From NCBI RefSeq assembly GCF_026410285.1, contig NZ_JAPMLP010000001.1, positions 434,001 to 498,000 of the forward strand: 64,000 nt of DNA, read 5' to 3'. Positions 18,992-28,165 of this stretch are shown piece after piece. A program made the position numbers and the translations under genes. Each line of letters begins with the position of its first letter. Positions within the stretch are counted from its first letter, which is position 1. This stretch comes from Sulfitobacter sp. F26169L. Lineage in GTDB: Bacteria > Pseudomonadota > Alphaproteobacteria > Rhodobacterales > Rhodobacteraceae. A model generated the notes under the pieces. The model ran no database searches and was not told where the DNA came from. It saw only the letters and a list, made by a program, of their open reading frames with translations.

Positions 18992-20323
18992 ATGCAGGTC
19001 AAAGAGACGCTGAACGAAGGTCTGAAACGCGGCTATAACATCACCCTGACAGCAGACGAGCTGGACGCAAAGGTGAACGAGAAGCTGAAAGAAGCGCAGC
19101 CCGACGTCGAGATGAAGGGATTCCGTAAAGGTAAAGTGCCGATGGCGCTGCTGAAAAAGCAATTCGGCCAGCGTGTTATGGGCGAAGCGATGCAGGAAGC
19201 CATCGATGGCGCCATGAACGAGCATTTTGAAAAATCCGGCGATCGTCCTGCGATGCAGCCCGACGTAAAAATGACCAACGAAGACTGGAAAGAGGGCGAC
19301 GATGTCGAGGTCGAAATGACCTATGAGGCATTGCCCGAGATTCCCGAACTTGACCTGTCCGGCATCAAGCTGGAAAAAATGGTCGTCAAGGCGGACGATG
19401 CGGCAATTGACGAAGCACTCGCGTCGCTGGCCGAAACCGCACAGGATTTCAAAGCCCGGAAGAAGGGTTCGAAAGCCAAAGACGGCGATCAGGTTGTCAT
19501 GGATTTTGTCGGCAAGGTTGACGGCGAAGCGTTTGAGGGTGGTTCGGCCGAAGATTACCCTCTGGTTCTGGGCTCGAACTCCTTCATCCCCGGCTTTGAA
19601 GAGCAACTGGTCGGTGTGAAGGCGGACGAGGAAAAGGACGTGACAGTCAGCTTCCCCGAAGATTATCAGGCAGAACATCTGAAGGGCAAAGAGGCTGTAT
19701 TCTCTTGCACCATCAAAGAAGTGAAAGAGCCTGTTGCAGCCGAGATCAACGACGAAATGGCAACAAAGTTCGGTGCCGAAGACCTTGCCGCGTTGAAAGT
19801 GCAGATCGGCGAGCGTCTGGAAGCGGAGTATGCAGGCGCATCACGCGCGGTGATGAAGCGCGGTTTGCTTGATGCGCTGGACAAGATGGTTGATTTCGAT
19901 CTGCCGCCTTCATTGCTGGACGCCGAAGCCGGTCAGATTGCCCACCAGTTGTGGCATGAGGAAAACCCCGATGTTCAGGGCCACGACCACCCCGAGATCG
20001 AAACTACGGACGAGCACAAGAAGTTGGCAACCCGCCGTGTGCGTCTGGGCCTGCTGTTGGCCGAACTTGGCCAGAAGGCTGAGGTGGAAGTGACAGACGC
20101 TGAGATGACGCAAGCGATCATGAATCAGGCGCGCCAATACCCTGGTCAGGAACGCCAGTTCTTTGAGTTTGTTCAGCAGAACCAGCAAATGCAGCAGCAG
20201 ATGCGCGCGCCGATCTTTGAAGACAAGGTCGTGGATCACGTGTTCGAGCAGGCAACCATCACGGAGAAAGAAGTCTCCAAGGATGATCTGCAAAAGGCCG
20301 TTGAGGCGCTGGAAGAAGAGTAA
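18992..20323 (+). CDS. tig: trigger factor
   Basis: The 443-aa ribosome-bound chaperone has the ribosome-docking signature GFRKGKVP near residues 42-49. The FKBP-type peptidyl-prolyl isomerase domain is at about 150-235 ([19 protein letters not shown] and [11 protein letters not shown]). A long helical C-terminal chaperone domain follows, ending in an acidic tail. It binds nascent chains at the exit tunnel. It is monocistronic, with its own terminator 25-55 bp downstream. Confidence 0.97.
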   Translation: MQVKETLNEGLKRGYNITLTADELDAKVNEKLKEAQPDVEMKGFRKGKVPMALLKKQFGQRVMGEAMQEAIDGAMNEHFEKSGDRPAMQPDVKMTNEDWKEGDDVEVEMTYEALPEIPELDLSGIKLEKMVVKADDAAIDEALASLAETAQDFKARKKGSKAKDGDQVVMDFVGKVDGEAFEGGSAEDYPLVLGSNSFIPGFEEQLVGVKADEEKDVTVSFPEDYQAEHLKGKEAVFSCTIKEVKEPVAAEINDEMATKFGAEDLAALKVQIGERLEAEYAGASRAVMKRGLLDALDKMVDFDLPPSLLDAEAGQIAHQLWHEENPDVQGHDHPEIETTDEHKKLATRRVRLGLLLAELGQKAEVEVTDAEMTQAIMNQARQYPGQERQFFEFVQQNQQMQQQMRAPIFEDKVVDHVFEQATITEKEVSKDDLQKAVEALEEE

Positions 20324-20345
20324 ATCTTTTCACACGAACAGATTT

Positions 20346-20378
20346 AAACAGGGCCATCCAGTCGGGTGGCCCTGTTTT
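20346..20378 (+). terminator. intrinsic terminator of tig
   Basis: ACAGGGCCA pairs perfectly with TGGCCCTGT around a 10-nt loop, followed by TTTT, directly after the trigger factor stop. Confidence 0.88.
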
Positions 20379-20402
20379 ATTTCAGGGCAGGGAGCGGTTT
20401 CT

Positions 20403-20885
20403 TCAACCGGCGCGCAGGCCTGTTTCGACCAACATACCGCGCCTTTTTGCTTCGTAATAATAGCCGCGCGCATACCACTTGATTGCGGTTGCGTGATCGC
20501 CGTTGGAAAGCAACCATGCGCCGCGCAGGTATTTTACTGCAAATTCCAGATTTGTGTCTGCATCCAATAGATCGCGGGGCTTGCCGCGAAAGCCCATGGT
20601 TCGCGCGGTTTGGGGCAGAATTTGCAAGAGACCATAGTACGGGCCGTTACGCGCCGCCGGATTGTGGGTGCTTTCGCGGATTGCCAGACGGTGGACAAGG
20701 GTGCGTGGCACTTCGTAGTGATCTGCCCAGCGATTGATCGAGGCCCGCAGTTGGGGCGTCTCGTTTGGGTGGAGGGGCAGCGACGGTTTTACCGTCCGGG
20801 GTGCCGCGCTTTTACTTGCGGAGCAGGCGGAGACAAGACTGGCCGTACAAAGTACGAGAAAGCGGCGGCGGGGGAAAGTGCGCAT
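20403..20885 (-). CDS. SLT-type lytic transglycosylase lipoprotein
   Basis: The 160-aa protein begins with MRTFPRRRFLVLCTASLVSAC, a lipoprotein signal with lipobox LVSA-C, so it should be anchored in a membrane facing the periplasm. The SLT domain shows the catalytic glutamate in AIRESTHNP and the GLLQILPQTARTMGF motif, so it should cleave the MurNAc-GlcNAc bond of peptidoglycan. An ATG 69 bp upstream would spoil the signal peptide. It is convergent with tig. Confidence 0.88.
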   Translation of the reverse strand: MRTFPRRRFLVLCTASLVSACSASKSAAPRTVKPSLPLHPNETPQLRASINRWADHYEVPRTLVHRLAIRESTHNPAARNGPYYGLLQILPQTARTMGFRGKPRDLLDADTNLEFAVKYLRGAWLLSNGDHATAIKWYARGYYYEAKRRGMLVETGLRAG

Positions 20886-21103
20886 TGCGGGTGTCCGGCA
20901 TTGTTGACGTGGCCGGACGTTAATGCGGGTTTTCACCATGCCGCAAGACGGCACGGTATTCTCGGCAGGGTTTCGCCATTTTTCGAAGGCTGGGGGATAT
21001 ATCCGGCTTCTGTCAGACCGCCGGGCGGATCGGCAGATTCTGCGTTGGTTGTGTAGATCGCGACTGCGTCAGGGCGCCTGTGTAGTCCGCATACCCCCAA
21101 ACG
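20886..21103. other. non-coding gap upstream of the transglycosylase gene
   Basis: About 220 bp hold no convincing gene. It must carry the promoter of the minus-strand transglycosylase gene, but no clear -35/-10 pair could be picked by eye. The right end is the rplI terminator. Confidence 0.5.
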
Positions 21104-21135
21104 AAAAACCGCCGCGCAAGAGAGCGCGGCGGTTT
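21104..21135 (-). terminator. intrinsic terminator of the rpsF-rpsR-rplI operon
   Basis: AACCGCCGCGC and GCGCGGCGGTT form an 11-bp perfect stem around AAGAGA, followed on the minus strand by TTTTT. It lies 25 bp after the rplI stop. Confidence 0.93.
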
Positions 21136-21159
21136 ATTGTCGTTCTGATCGTCTCGAAG

Positions 21160-21783
21160 TTACTTGTCTTCGTCGGATGTTTCTTCGTCGGAAGAAACCA
21201 CTTCGGCAAGATCGTCATCTTCGGACGCGGCTGAGCCGATATCGTCAAACAGTTCAGAGATTTCGAATTCGGCTGCGGCTTCTTCTTCTGCCGCCAGTTC
21301 CTGAATGGATTTACCGGCTGCCTGAAGCTCTGACTCTTCAACGGAACGTGCAACGTTCAGTTCGATTGTCGCCTCGACTTCCGGGTGCAGAATAACCTGT
21401 ACGTTATGCACACCAAGGTATTTGATGGGCGCGGACAGGACAACCTGCTTGCGGTCAACGGTAAAGCCTTCGGCAGTTGCTGCCTCGGCTGCGTCACGTG
21501 TGGTGACGGAACCGTAAAGCGCACCTGCGTCGGACGCGGAGCGAATCACAATAAACTGCTGGCCGTTCAGTTTAGCGGCCATTGCGTCGGCTTCTTTCTT
21601 CGTCTCGAGGTTCTGTGCCTCAAGCTGGGCTTTCTGGCCCTCGAAAGCTTCGATGTTTGCCTTGGAGGCAGACAACGCTTTTTGCTGTGGCAGCAGATAG
21701 TTGCGCGCATAGCCCGGTTTGACGTCTACGACGTCGCCCATCTGGCCCAGTTTCGCAACACGTTGGAGAAGGATAACTTGCAT
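21160..21783 (-). CDS. rplI: 50S ribosomal protein bL9
   Basis: The N-terminal domain ([33 protein letters not shown]) is the diagnostic L9 signature for binding 23S rRNA. The protein is 207 aa against the usual 150. The extra 50 or so residues form an acidic tail rich in Glu, Asp and Ser (for example [17 protein letters not shown]), which I recall as common in Rhodobacterales L9. It is the last gene of the rpsF operon. Confidence 0.97.
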   Translation of the reverse strand: MQVILLQRVAKLGQMGDVVDVKPGYARNYLLPQQKALSASKANIEAFEGQKAQLEAQNLETKKEADAMAAKLNGQQFIVIRSASDAGALYGSVTTRDAAEAATAEGFTVDRKQVVLSAPIKYLGVHNVQVILHPEVEATIELNVARSVEESELQAAGKSIQELAAEEEAAAEFEISELFDDIGSAASEDDDLAEVVSSDEETSDEDK

Positions 21784-21795
21784 GATCTCTGCTCC

Positions 21796-22023
21796 TTATT
21801 TCACAGCATAGGGCAGCAGGGCGAGGAAGCGGGCGCGTTTGATGGCACGGGCCAGTTCACGCTGCTTTTTCGCTGATACTGCGGTGATACGGGACGGCAC
21901 GATCTTGCCACGCTCGGAGATGTAGCGCTGAAGCAGGCGTGTGTCTTTGTAGTCGATCGCCGGTGCATTGTCGCCCGAGAAGGGGCAGACCTTGCGGCGG
22001 CGGAAAAATGGTTTTGCGGCCAT
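21796..22023 (-). CDS. rpsR: 30S ribosomal protein bS18
   Basis: The 75-aa protein contains the S18 signature from [10 protein letters not shown] through [19 protein letters not shown] to the basic C-terminal helix. It binds bS6 in the platform of the small subunit. It sits 12 bp before rplI and 28 bp after rpsF. Confidence 0.97.
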   Translation of the reverse strand: MAAKPFFRRRKVCPFSGDNAPAIDYKDTRLLQRYISERGKIVPSRITAVSAKKQRELARAIKRARFLALLPYAVK

Positions 22024-22051
22024 GGTTTAGTGTCCTTTCAACTGGCTAAAA

Positions 22052-22405
22052 TCAGCGGCGTTCACGGCGCTCGGGGCGCTCGTCACGTTTTTGCATCTGA
22101 ACGGAAGGCAGGTCTTTGTGCTCGTCCATCTTGATGGTCAGAACGCGCATGACATCGTCATGCAGGCGCATCAGGCGTTCCATCTCCTGCACGGCGGTGG
22201 CCGGTGCATCGGAGCGCAGGAAGGCATAGTGGCCCTTGCGGTTCTTGTTGATTTTATAGGCCATCGTTTTGACGCCCCAATACTCGCTGTCCACGAGTTT
22301 CCCACCGTTATCGGAAAGGACGGTGCCGAAATGTTCGATCAGGCCTTCGGCTTGTGTATTGGACAAGTCCTGGCGTGCGATCATGACATGCTCATATAGC
22401 GGCAT
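22052..22405 (-). CDS. rpsF: 30S ribosomal protein bS6
   Basis: The product is 117 aa from the ATG at 22405, giving the canonical MPLYEHVMIARQDL start; upstream in-frame codons give an unrelated extension. The conserved EYWGVKTMAYKINKNRKGHYAFL core is present, followed by a charged tail (RDERPERRERR). It is the first gene of rpsF-rpsR-rplI. Confidence 0.97.
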   Translation of the reverse strand: MPLYEHVMIARQDLSNTQAEGLIEHFGTVLSDNGGKLVDSEYWGVKTMAYKINKNRKGHYAFLRSDAPATAVQEMERLMRLHDDVMRVLTIKMDEHKDLPSVQMQKRDERPERRERR

Positions 22406-22510
22406 GTGTGCTCCACTTATTTCAAGGCGCATTTCATAGGCAGGGCAATGATCCTTTGCTGCCCCGACACGAGAGTCTGCGCGGTTAAATCGTCTTGCAA
22501 AGGAAGCCCC

Positions 22511-22538
22511 GCTATACACCCTTTGGCGCGCGGTGCAA
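22511..22538 (-). promoter_or_regulatory. candidate sigma-70 promoter of rpsF
   Basis: On the minus strand TTGCAC (22533-22538) and TATAGC (22511-22516) are 16 bp apart and about 105 bp upstream of the rpsF ATG. The hexamers match consensus at 4 of 6 bases each. Confidence 0.5.
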
Positions 22539-22658
22539 GCGCCCAAGTTGTCGGGCAGGCAGGGATAGATAAATTTTCGAATAATTGCCGCGCTGCTGCC
22601 GCTTTTTGGTCTTTTTTGGTTAGCAATCTACCCAGAGTAGAACGAGGGGAACCGTGCC

Positions 22659-23153
22659 ATGACCATGACAGCCAATCACGTTTCGGAACACGCAACGATA
22701 CTGGGGGCAACACATGTATTGAATGGCAACCGTCTGGTGATGCGGATTGCACAGCGGCTGGGTGCGGTATCGCTGGCGCTGGTCGGTGTGTTGGTCTGGC
22801 TGGCCCCCGGGGCGGGTTGGGAAAGCGAGGTAATGTTGTTCAAACTAACTGCATCGTTGATTTCCGCGCTATTGTCCGTTGCGCTGTGGCAGTACAGTCT
22901 GCCGCCGTTGCCGCCCATGGTCGAGGTTGACGTTGCCGCCGCCGAACTGCGTCTGATCCGTGATGGCGCGCCTGCCGCGTCCCGCGTATTGGAGCGGTGC
23001 GCATTCAGTGACCTGCATCTTGTCGAGCTTGCAGGCCGTCGTATTACGTTCTGGGGACAGGGTAACCGCCTGCTGGCCGAAGTCACCCTGAGTAATGCAG
23101 CCGCGCATGCTTCGCTGTTGGGTGCATTGCGCGCCGCCGGCAAGCTTGCTTAA
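22659..23153 (+). CDS. uncharacterised membrane protein with a C-terminal soluble domain
   Basis: The 164-aa protein has two close membrane helices (about residues 36-54 and 62-82) and then a roughly 75-residue soluble part rich in beta strands that may face the cytosol (VEVDVAAAELRLIRDG through RRITFWGQGNRLLAEVTL). GAGGGGA lies 8 bp before the ATG. I do not recognise the family; the fold reminds me of small PH-like domains behind a membrane hairpin. It stands alone between rpsF and yceI. Confidence 0.7.
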   Translation: MTMTANHVSEHATILGATHVLNGNRLVMRIAQRLGAVSLALVGVLVWLAPGAGWESEVMLFKLTASLISALLSVALWQYSLPPLPPMVEVDVAAAELRLIRDGAPAASRVLERCAFSDLHLVELAGRRITFWGQGNRLLAEVTLSNAAAHASLLGALRAAGKLA

Positions 23154-23274
23154 GCGGAATTTTGCAGATTAACCGGTTGTTCACAGGCGCGCACGAGGTG
23201 TTGAAGCCTGCGGGATTGAGTTTTTCGATCAATGCGCCATCTATGAGTGATACATTCAACATGGAGTATCCCCG

Positions 23275-23844
23275 ATGAAATCACTTGTACTTGCCGCTTT
23301 GCTGTCTGCCTCCGCCTCAGTGGCGATGGCCGCTGACAAATACGTCCTCGATTCAAGCCACAGTCAGGTTCTGTTTTCCTATAACCACCTCGGCTTTTCC
23401 ACGACCTACGGTATGTTCGGTGGATTTGAGGGCGAAATCATGCTTGATCAGGAGGATCCGGCAAAATCAAGCGTGAGCGTTTCGATGCCGACAAAGTCGA
23501 TGTTTACCGGCTGGGAAGAGCGCGACAGCCACTTTATGTCTGACGACTTTTTTGGCGCGGACGATGATGACATGATCACGTTCACATCGACCGGCATTGA
23601 AATGACGGGCGATACCACTGCAAAAATCACCGGCGATCTGACCATGAACGATGTGACCAAATCTGTTGTTCTGGATGCAAAGCTTAATCAGGCGCAGATG
23701 CACCCGATGGCGGGCAAGGAATGGGCCGGTTTTAACGCAACGACGACACTGCTGCGGTCGGATTTCAACGTTGACAAGTTCGCGCCCCATATCGGTGACG
23801 AAGTGAACGTGATGATTTCGCTGGAAGCTATGAAGGCCGAGTAA
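23275..23844 (+). CDS. YceI-family periplasmic lipocalin-like protein
   Basis: The 189-aa protein has a Sec signal (MKSLVLAALLSASASVAMA) and a YceI domain (DKYVLDSSHSQVLFSYNHLGFSTTYG at the start, GDLTMNDVTKSVVLDA in the middle). YceI proteins bind isoprenoid or quinone-like lipids in an eight-stranded barrel. It is followed by a strong terminator and then, on the other strand, a second YceI domain fused to a cytochrome. Confidence 0.93.
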   Translation: MKSLVLAALLSASASVAMAADKYVLDSSHSQVLFSYNHLGFSTTYGMFGGFEGEIMLDQEDPAKSSVSVSMPTKSMFTGWEERDSHFMSDDFFGADDDDMITFTSTGIEMTGDTTAKITGDLTMNDVTKSVVLDAKLNQAQMHPMAGKEWAGFNATTTLLRSDFNVDKFAPHIGDEVNVMISLEAMKAE

Positions 23845-23865
23845 ACTTCTGCACTGATCAAATTG

Positions 23866-23899
23866 GGCCGCGGAGAGATTTCTTTCCGCGGCCTTTTTT
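23866..23899 (+). terminator. intrinsic terminator of yceI
   Basis: GGCCGCGGA and TCCGCGGCC form a 9-bp perfect stem around a 10-nt loop, followed by TTTTTT. It lies between two convergent genes. Confidence 0.92.
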
Positions 23900-23900
23900 G

Positions 23901-25103
23901 TTACTCGGTCGCGCGTGTCGCTGTAACATTGACGGAAACATCCACCGCAAACCCGAGCGAACTGTCATCGGTCATATTATCCCCGATGCCAAAATTGCGC
24001 CTGTCCAGCGTGACATTGCCGCGCATTTCGGCCGTGGTATCGTTAACCGATAGGTGAAACGGCATCTCCAGCGGAACGCTCTGGTCTTTTATGGTAAGCG
24101 TGCCTTCGGCGATGTAGCCATCAATAATGCTGATGATATCAGCTTTGAACGTAGCTGTCTCAAAGGTATTCGCATCGAAAAAATCCGGCCCCATGGCCTG
24201 ATCGGTGACCGAGCCGAGCGTGAGTGACCCGATGGAAATCACAACCTCGACATTGCCGGATTTGCCACTGGTGATATCGGGATCAAAGGAAATATCCGCA
24301 GTCCAGTCGGTAAAGCCGCCTTCGACTTCGGATCCGAATTGCACAACTGATATGGTGATATCGCCATCCTCAACGGTCCAGTCCGATTTGACTTCGGCCA
24401 GTTGTGCGGCCTGCGCGGGATTTGTGTGTGGCTGGTAAAGGCCGAAAGCACTGCCCGCGCCAAGGGCGACGATCCACAGGGCAAGCGCAGCCACGAATGG
24501 TTTGGCTGTATGGCGTGCGGGGGGCAGTGTGCCCAGTTCCGGCGCGCCGGTGATCATGCGGCGCAACGTGGCATCGCGGTCAATAAGCTGGTGTTTGATC
24601 GCGCCGGCAATGTGTAACAGAATGGAAACCACCATGATCCTGCCAAATACCCAGTGCGCCCCGCCAAACAATGCGGCGACGTTTTCGGATTTTGGCACCA
24701 ATGGCAGGTTCTGGCCTAGCGGCCACCAGATTGGTGCAAATCCCGATGTTGCGGCGTGATGCAGCCAGCCTGACAATGGCGTCAGCACCAGCGAGCCGTA
24801 GAGAAGCCAGTGCACGGTTTCGGCCAGAAAGGTTTCGACCTTGCGGGTCGGGTGCAGGGGGGCGGGTTTGGCCTGTGTGACTGCCCACAGAATTCGGGCA
24901 ATCGCGACAAAGAACACCGACACGCCCAGCGTTTTATGCAGCGAAAACAGCCATGCTTTGCGCGCAAGCTGTTCTGATGTGTCGTAGGGCAGATCGTTTG
25001 CGATCACGCCGACCGGGATAAGGGTCATCACCAGAAGGGCTGTTAACCAGTGAAATCCGCGCGTGACGCTGCCGTAGCGGGTGTGTGTGTTGCCTTGTGC
25101 CAT
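23901..25103 (-). CDS. cytochrome b561-YceI fusion protein
   Basis: The 400-aa protein joins a four-helix cytochrome b561-type membrane domain (about residues 1-190) to a YceI domain (about 225-400) via one more membrane helix near 200-220. Candidate heme ligands are the histidines in RGFHWLTALL, SLHKTLGV, ETVHWLLYG and LLHIAGAIKHQ. The YceI part starts with KSDWTVEDGDITISVVQFGSEVEGGF. The ATG at 25103 (MAQGNTHTRYGSVTRGFHW) is the natural start. A quinone-binding barrel tied to a di-heme cytochrome suggests electron transfer to or from a lipid-soluble carrier, an inference. Confidence 0.88.
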   Translation of the reverse strand: MAQGNTHTRYGSVTRGFHWLTALLVMTLIPVGVIANDLPYDTSEQLARKAWLFSLHKTLGVSVFFVAIARILWAVTQAKPAPLHPTRKVETFLAETVHWLLYGSLVLTPLSGWLHHAATSGFAPIWWPLGQNLPLVPKSENVAALFGGAHWVFGRIMVVSILLHIAGAIKHQLIDRDATLRRMITGAPELGTLPPARHTAKPFVAALALWIVALGAGSAFGLYQPHTNPAQAAQLAEVKSDWTVEDGDITISVVQFGSEVEGGFTDWTADISFDPDITSGKSGNVEVVISIGSLTLGSVTDQAMGPDFFDANTFETATFKADIISIIDGYIAEGTLTIKDQSVPLEMPFHLSVNDTTAEMRGNVTLDRRNFGIGDNMTDDSSLGFAVDVSVNVTATRATE

Positions 25104-25246
25104 CGCAAAACTCCGTAAAACCTTTGCTGCTGTTCTATAGTGTATTGCGTTCAGGGCAATTGCAGTCTGCGCAGGTTTTGTGTGCGCTCTTGTGAGGCAG
25201 AGCATGCTTCGCTAAACCGGACGCCAGATATTTCAGGAGACAGGTT

Positions 25247-26179
25247 ATGAGCATTGCATTCGTTTTTCCCGGACAGGGCGCGCAAACCATCGGGATGGGG
25301 CATGACCTTGCGCAGGCCTATCCGGCAGCGCGCGCCGTCTTCGACGAGGTCGATGATGCCTTGGGCGAAAAGCTGAGCGCGATGATCTGGGAAGGTGACA
25401 TCGAAACGCTGACCCTGACGGAGAACGCCCAGCCCGCGCTGATGGCAACATCTATGGCCGCGATGCGCGCACTGGAATCCGAGGGCATTGATGTGACGCG
25501 CGCGTCTTATGTTGCGGGTCACAGTCTGGGCGAATATTCGGCGCTGTGCGCGGCGGGTGTGTTTACACTGGCCGATACCGCGCGCCTGCTGCGCACGCGG
25601 GGTCGTGCAATGCAGTCAGCCGTGCCTGTTGGGCAGGGCGCGATGGCGGCAATTCTGGGACTGGGGGCCGAAGATGTTGCGGCACTGGCGGCAGAAGCGG
25701 CAGGCGATGGCGTGTGCCAGCTGGCCAACGAAAACGATCCGACCCAGAATGTGATATCCGGCAGCAAGGATGCCGTGGAGCGGGCGATTGATCTGGCCAA
25801 GGCAAAAGGCGCAAAGCGTGCGTTGCCATTGCCTGTGTCGGCGCCGTTCCATTGTGCATTGATGCAACCGGCAGCCCTTGAAATGGCCCGCGCCTTGGCG
25901 GATGTGCAGATTAATGCGCCTGCCGTTTCGCTGGTGGCGAATGTTACTGCCGAGGGTGTTTCGTCCGCCGACCCGATTGCGCAATTGCTGGTGGATCAGG
26001 TCACAGGCCGCGTTCGCTGGAGGTCGTCGGTAGAGTGGATGGTGGCGCAGGGCGTCACGGAGTTTTGGGAAATTGGCGCGGGCAAGGCGCTGTCGGGTAT
26101 GATCCGGCGTATCCACAAAGAGGCAGTGCTGCGCAATGTGGGTGTGGCTGCGGATGTAAAAGCGGCACTCGAAGCCTGA
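25247..26179 (+). CDS. fabD: malonyl CoA-acyl carrier protein transacylase
   Basis: This 310-aa enzyme loads malonate onto ACP for fatty acid synthesis. It has the N-terminal FVFPGQGAQTIGMG, the nucleophile serine in GHSLGEYSAL near residue 92 and the catalytic His in PVSAPFHCALM near 200. AGGAG lies 8 bp before the ATG. It is the first of the fabD-fabG-acpP group. Confidence 0.97.
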   Translation: MSIAFVFPGQGAQTIGMGHDLAQAYPAARAVFDEVDDALGEKLSAMIWEGDIETLTLTENAQPALMATSMAAMRALESEGIDVTRASYVAGHSLGEYSALCAAGVFTLADTARLLRTRGRAMQSAVPVGQGAMAAILGLGAEDVAALAAEAAGDGVCQLANENDPTQNVISGSKDAVERAIDLAKAKGAKRALPLPVSAPFHCALMQPAALEMARALADVQINAPAVSLVANVTAEGVSSADPIAQLLVDQVTGRVRWRSSVEWMVAQGVTEFWEIGAGKALSGMIRRIHKEAVLRNVGVAADVKAALEA

Positions 26180-26288
26180 GAGCGCGAATCGAATGGCACA
26201 AACGCCGCTGAGGGTGCCGCGCGCTTGGCGCCGAGCACCCCAATGCCTGCGGCAGTTTGTGAGAATGCAGAATTAAAAAGGATAAGAC

Positions 26289-27026
26289 ATGTTTGATCTG
26301 ACAGGAAAAAATGCACTGGTCACCGGCGCATCCGGTGGAATCGGTGCGGATATTGCGCGCGCGCTTCATGCACAGGGTGCAACCGTGGGTCTGTCAGGCA
26401 CCCGCACAGACCCTCTTGAAGCTTTGGCAGCGGAACTGGGCGCGCGTGCGCATGTGTTGCCCTGTAACCTGAGCGATATGGACGCGGTTGAATCGCTGCC
26501 GAAGCAGGCGGCCGAGGCGATGGGATCAGTTGATATTCTGGTCAACAATGCAGGAATCACCCGCGACAACCTGTTTATGCGCATGTCAGATGATGAGTGG
26601 CAGTCGGTTCTGGATGTTAATCTGACCGCTACTTTCAAGCTCTGCAAAGGTGTCATGCGCGGCATGATGAAGGCGCGCTGGGGGCGGATCGTCAATATTT
26701 CCAGCATCGTAGGGGCCACGGGCAATCCGGGTCAGGCGAACTATGCCGCGTCAAAAGCGGGGTTGATCGGTATGTCAAAAAGTTTGGCCTACGAAGTTGC
26801 CAGCCGTGGCATCACAGTGAATGCTGTCGCCCCCGGATTTATTGCTACTGCCATGACCGACAAGCTGACTGATGAGCAGAAAAGCGGCATTATGGGACAG
26901 ATTCCGGCCGGTCGTATGGGTACTCCGGACGAGATCGCCAGCGCGGTTGTCTATCTTGCCAGTGCCGAAGCGGCATATATCACAGGGGCGACCTTGCATG
27001 TGAACGGCGGCATGGCCATGTTGTAA
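26289..27026 (+). CDS. fabG: 3-oxoacyl-ACP reductase
   Basis: This 245-aa short-chain dehydrogenase reduces beta-ketoacyl-ACP with NADPH. It has the cofactor loop TGASGGIGADIA, the NNAG motif (VNNAGITRDN), and the catalytic Ser-Tyr-Lys set (NISSIVGATGNPGQANYAASKAG). AAGGA lies 7 bp before the ATG, 109 bp after fabD. Confidence 0.97.
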   Translation: MFDLTGKNALVTGASGGIGADIARALHAQGATVGLSGTRTDPLEALAAELGARAHVLPCNLSDMDAVESLPKQAAEAMGSVDILVNNAGITRDNLFMRMSDDEWQSVLDVNLTATFKLCKGVMRGMMKARWGRIVNISSIVGATGNPGQANYAASKAGLIGMSKSLAYEVASRGITVNAVAPGFIATAMTDKLTDEQKSGIMGQIPAGRMGTPDEIASAVVYLASAEAAYITGATLHVNGGMAML

Positions 27027-27090
27027 AAGCGTTTGGATTAGCGTTTGCCAACGCGGTTCCTTATGCTAAAGGGAGCGCAGATTACCCAGA

Positions 27091-27212
27091 CGGGCGCTTG
27101 CAAGTGACCCGCGCCTTGTGCAAGCAAGGAGAACGAGCCGCCCCCGTTTGGGGGCACCCTCTGGCCTCTCTTTTCAGTGAGGTGGCAGAAACCCAAAGGG
27201 GCCAAATGGCCC
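27091..27212 (+). ncRNA. structured leader upstream of acpP (candidate cis-RNA)
   Basis: The 206-bp fabG-acpP gap has no gene but several stems: GCTTGCA/TGCAAGC (27096-27102 with 27119-27125), GCCCCC-GTTT-GGGGGC (27140-27155), CCTC/GAGG (27165-27168 with 27179-27182) and GGGCCA-AA-TGGCCC (27199-27212). The first stem competes with GGCGC/GCGCC (27093-27097 with 27111-27115). The last hairpin ends 20 bp before the acpP ATG. TATGCT at 27062-27067 could be a -10 element. No known leader family was recognised. Confidence 0.45.
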
Positions 27213-27232
27213 GATGAGTGAGGACTAATAGT

Positions 27233-27466
27233 ATGAGCGACGTCGCAGACCGCGTTAAAAAGATCGTTGTTGAGCACCTTGGTGTTGAAGAAGACAAAGT
27301 AGTGGAAAATGCTTCTTTCATTGATGATCTGGGTGCAGACAGCCTCGACACTGTCGAGCTGGTAATGGCATTTGAAGAAGAATTCGGCATCGAAATCCCA
27401 GATGACGCAGCCGAAAACATCCAGACTTTCGGTGACGCGGTCAAGTTCATCAAAGAAGCCTCATAA
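27233..27466 (+). CDS. acpP: acyl carrier protein
   Basis: The 77-aa acidic protein has the phosphopantetheine attachment serine in [13 protein letters not shown] near residue 37 and the usual [17 protein letters not shown] helix. The ATG at 27233 gives the standard [12 protein letters not shown] start. It is followed by an intrinsic terminator, so fabF downstream needs its own promoter. Confidence 0.98.
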   Translation: MSDVADRVKKIVVEHLGVEEDKVVENASFIDDLGADSLDTVELVMAFEEEFGIEIPDDAAENIQTFGDAVKFIKEAS

Positions 27467-27506
27467 GTCAGGCTTTTGTCGGGTTCGCTCGGCGGTAATA
27501 TTCCTG

Positions 27507-27541
27507 AACGGCGCCTTCCTTTGCGGAATGGCGCCGTTTTT
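27507..27541 (+). terminator. intrinsic terminator of acpP
   Basis: AACGGCGCC pairs with GGCGCCGTT. An inner TTCC/GGAA adds to the stem, and TTTT follows. It is 40 bp after the acpP stop. Confidence 0.88.
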
Positions 27542-27631
27542 GATTCCGGCCTCATTTTTGGCTTGTTCTGTGTGCCGTGTCGCGGCAAGTCTGGCAGCCT
27601 GAGGCAGCACTGGATAAGAAGGCCGGAACAA

Positions 27632-28165
27632 ATGGCACGTAATGTCCCCACGATAAACACTCCACGGGTTACCCTGCGCGGCATGCGTCGCGAGGATTTT
27701 GCGCGCTTTGCCGATATTTGGGCCAAGCCGTCTGTTGTAAGCCATATCGGGGGAAAGCCATGGCCGAAATCGCGAAGCTGGGATGCATTTTTGCGCAATG
27801 CAGGGCATTGGCAGATCGCCGGATTCGGCCAGTGGGCTGTTCAAATCCATGGTGATCCCGAAATGGCGGGGCAGACCGGATTTTTCTACGGATCACGTGG
27901 TTTGGGAGACGATTTTGATCCGTTTCCCGAAGCCGGGTGGGTTCTTGACCCACAATTTCAGGGGCTGGGATACGGGATTGATGCGGCCTCTGCTGCGCAT
28001 GACTGGTTTGACAGGGTCGTGGCAGGGCGCACCGTTTGCATGGTGGCACCGCATAACGAAGGATCCCTCAGAATCGCGCAAACGCTGGGGTATGTTCCGC
28101 TGCGCGACTCGCAGGTAGAGGGCGAGGACGTGTTATTGATGACGCGAAAAGGCCCGCCTGTATAA
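27632..28165 (+). CDS. GNAT-family N-acetyltransferase
   Basis: The 177-aa protein looks like the RimJ/RimL-type branch: TPRVTLRGMRREDFARFADIW at the start and the acetyl-CoA loop PQFQGLGYGIDAA near residue 110, then PHNEGSLRIAQTLGYVPL. It should transfer acetyl from acetyl-CoA to an amine, but the acceptor is unknown. It is inserted between acpP and fabF. Confidence 0.88.
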   Translation: MARNVPTINTPRVTLRGMRREDFARFADIWAKPSVVSHIGGKPWPKSRSWDAFLRNAGHWQIAGFGQWAVQIHGDPEMAGQTGFFYGSRGLGDDFDPFPEAGWVLDPQFQGLGYGIDAASAAHDWFDRVVAGRTVCMVAPHNEGSLRIAQTLGYVPLRDSQVEGEDVLLMTRKGPPV

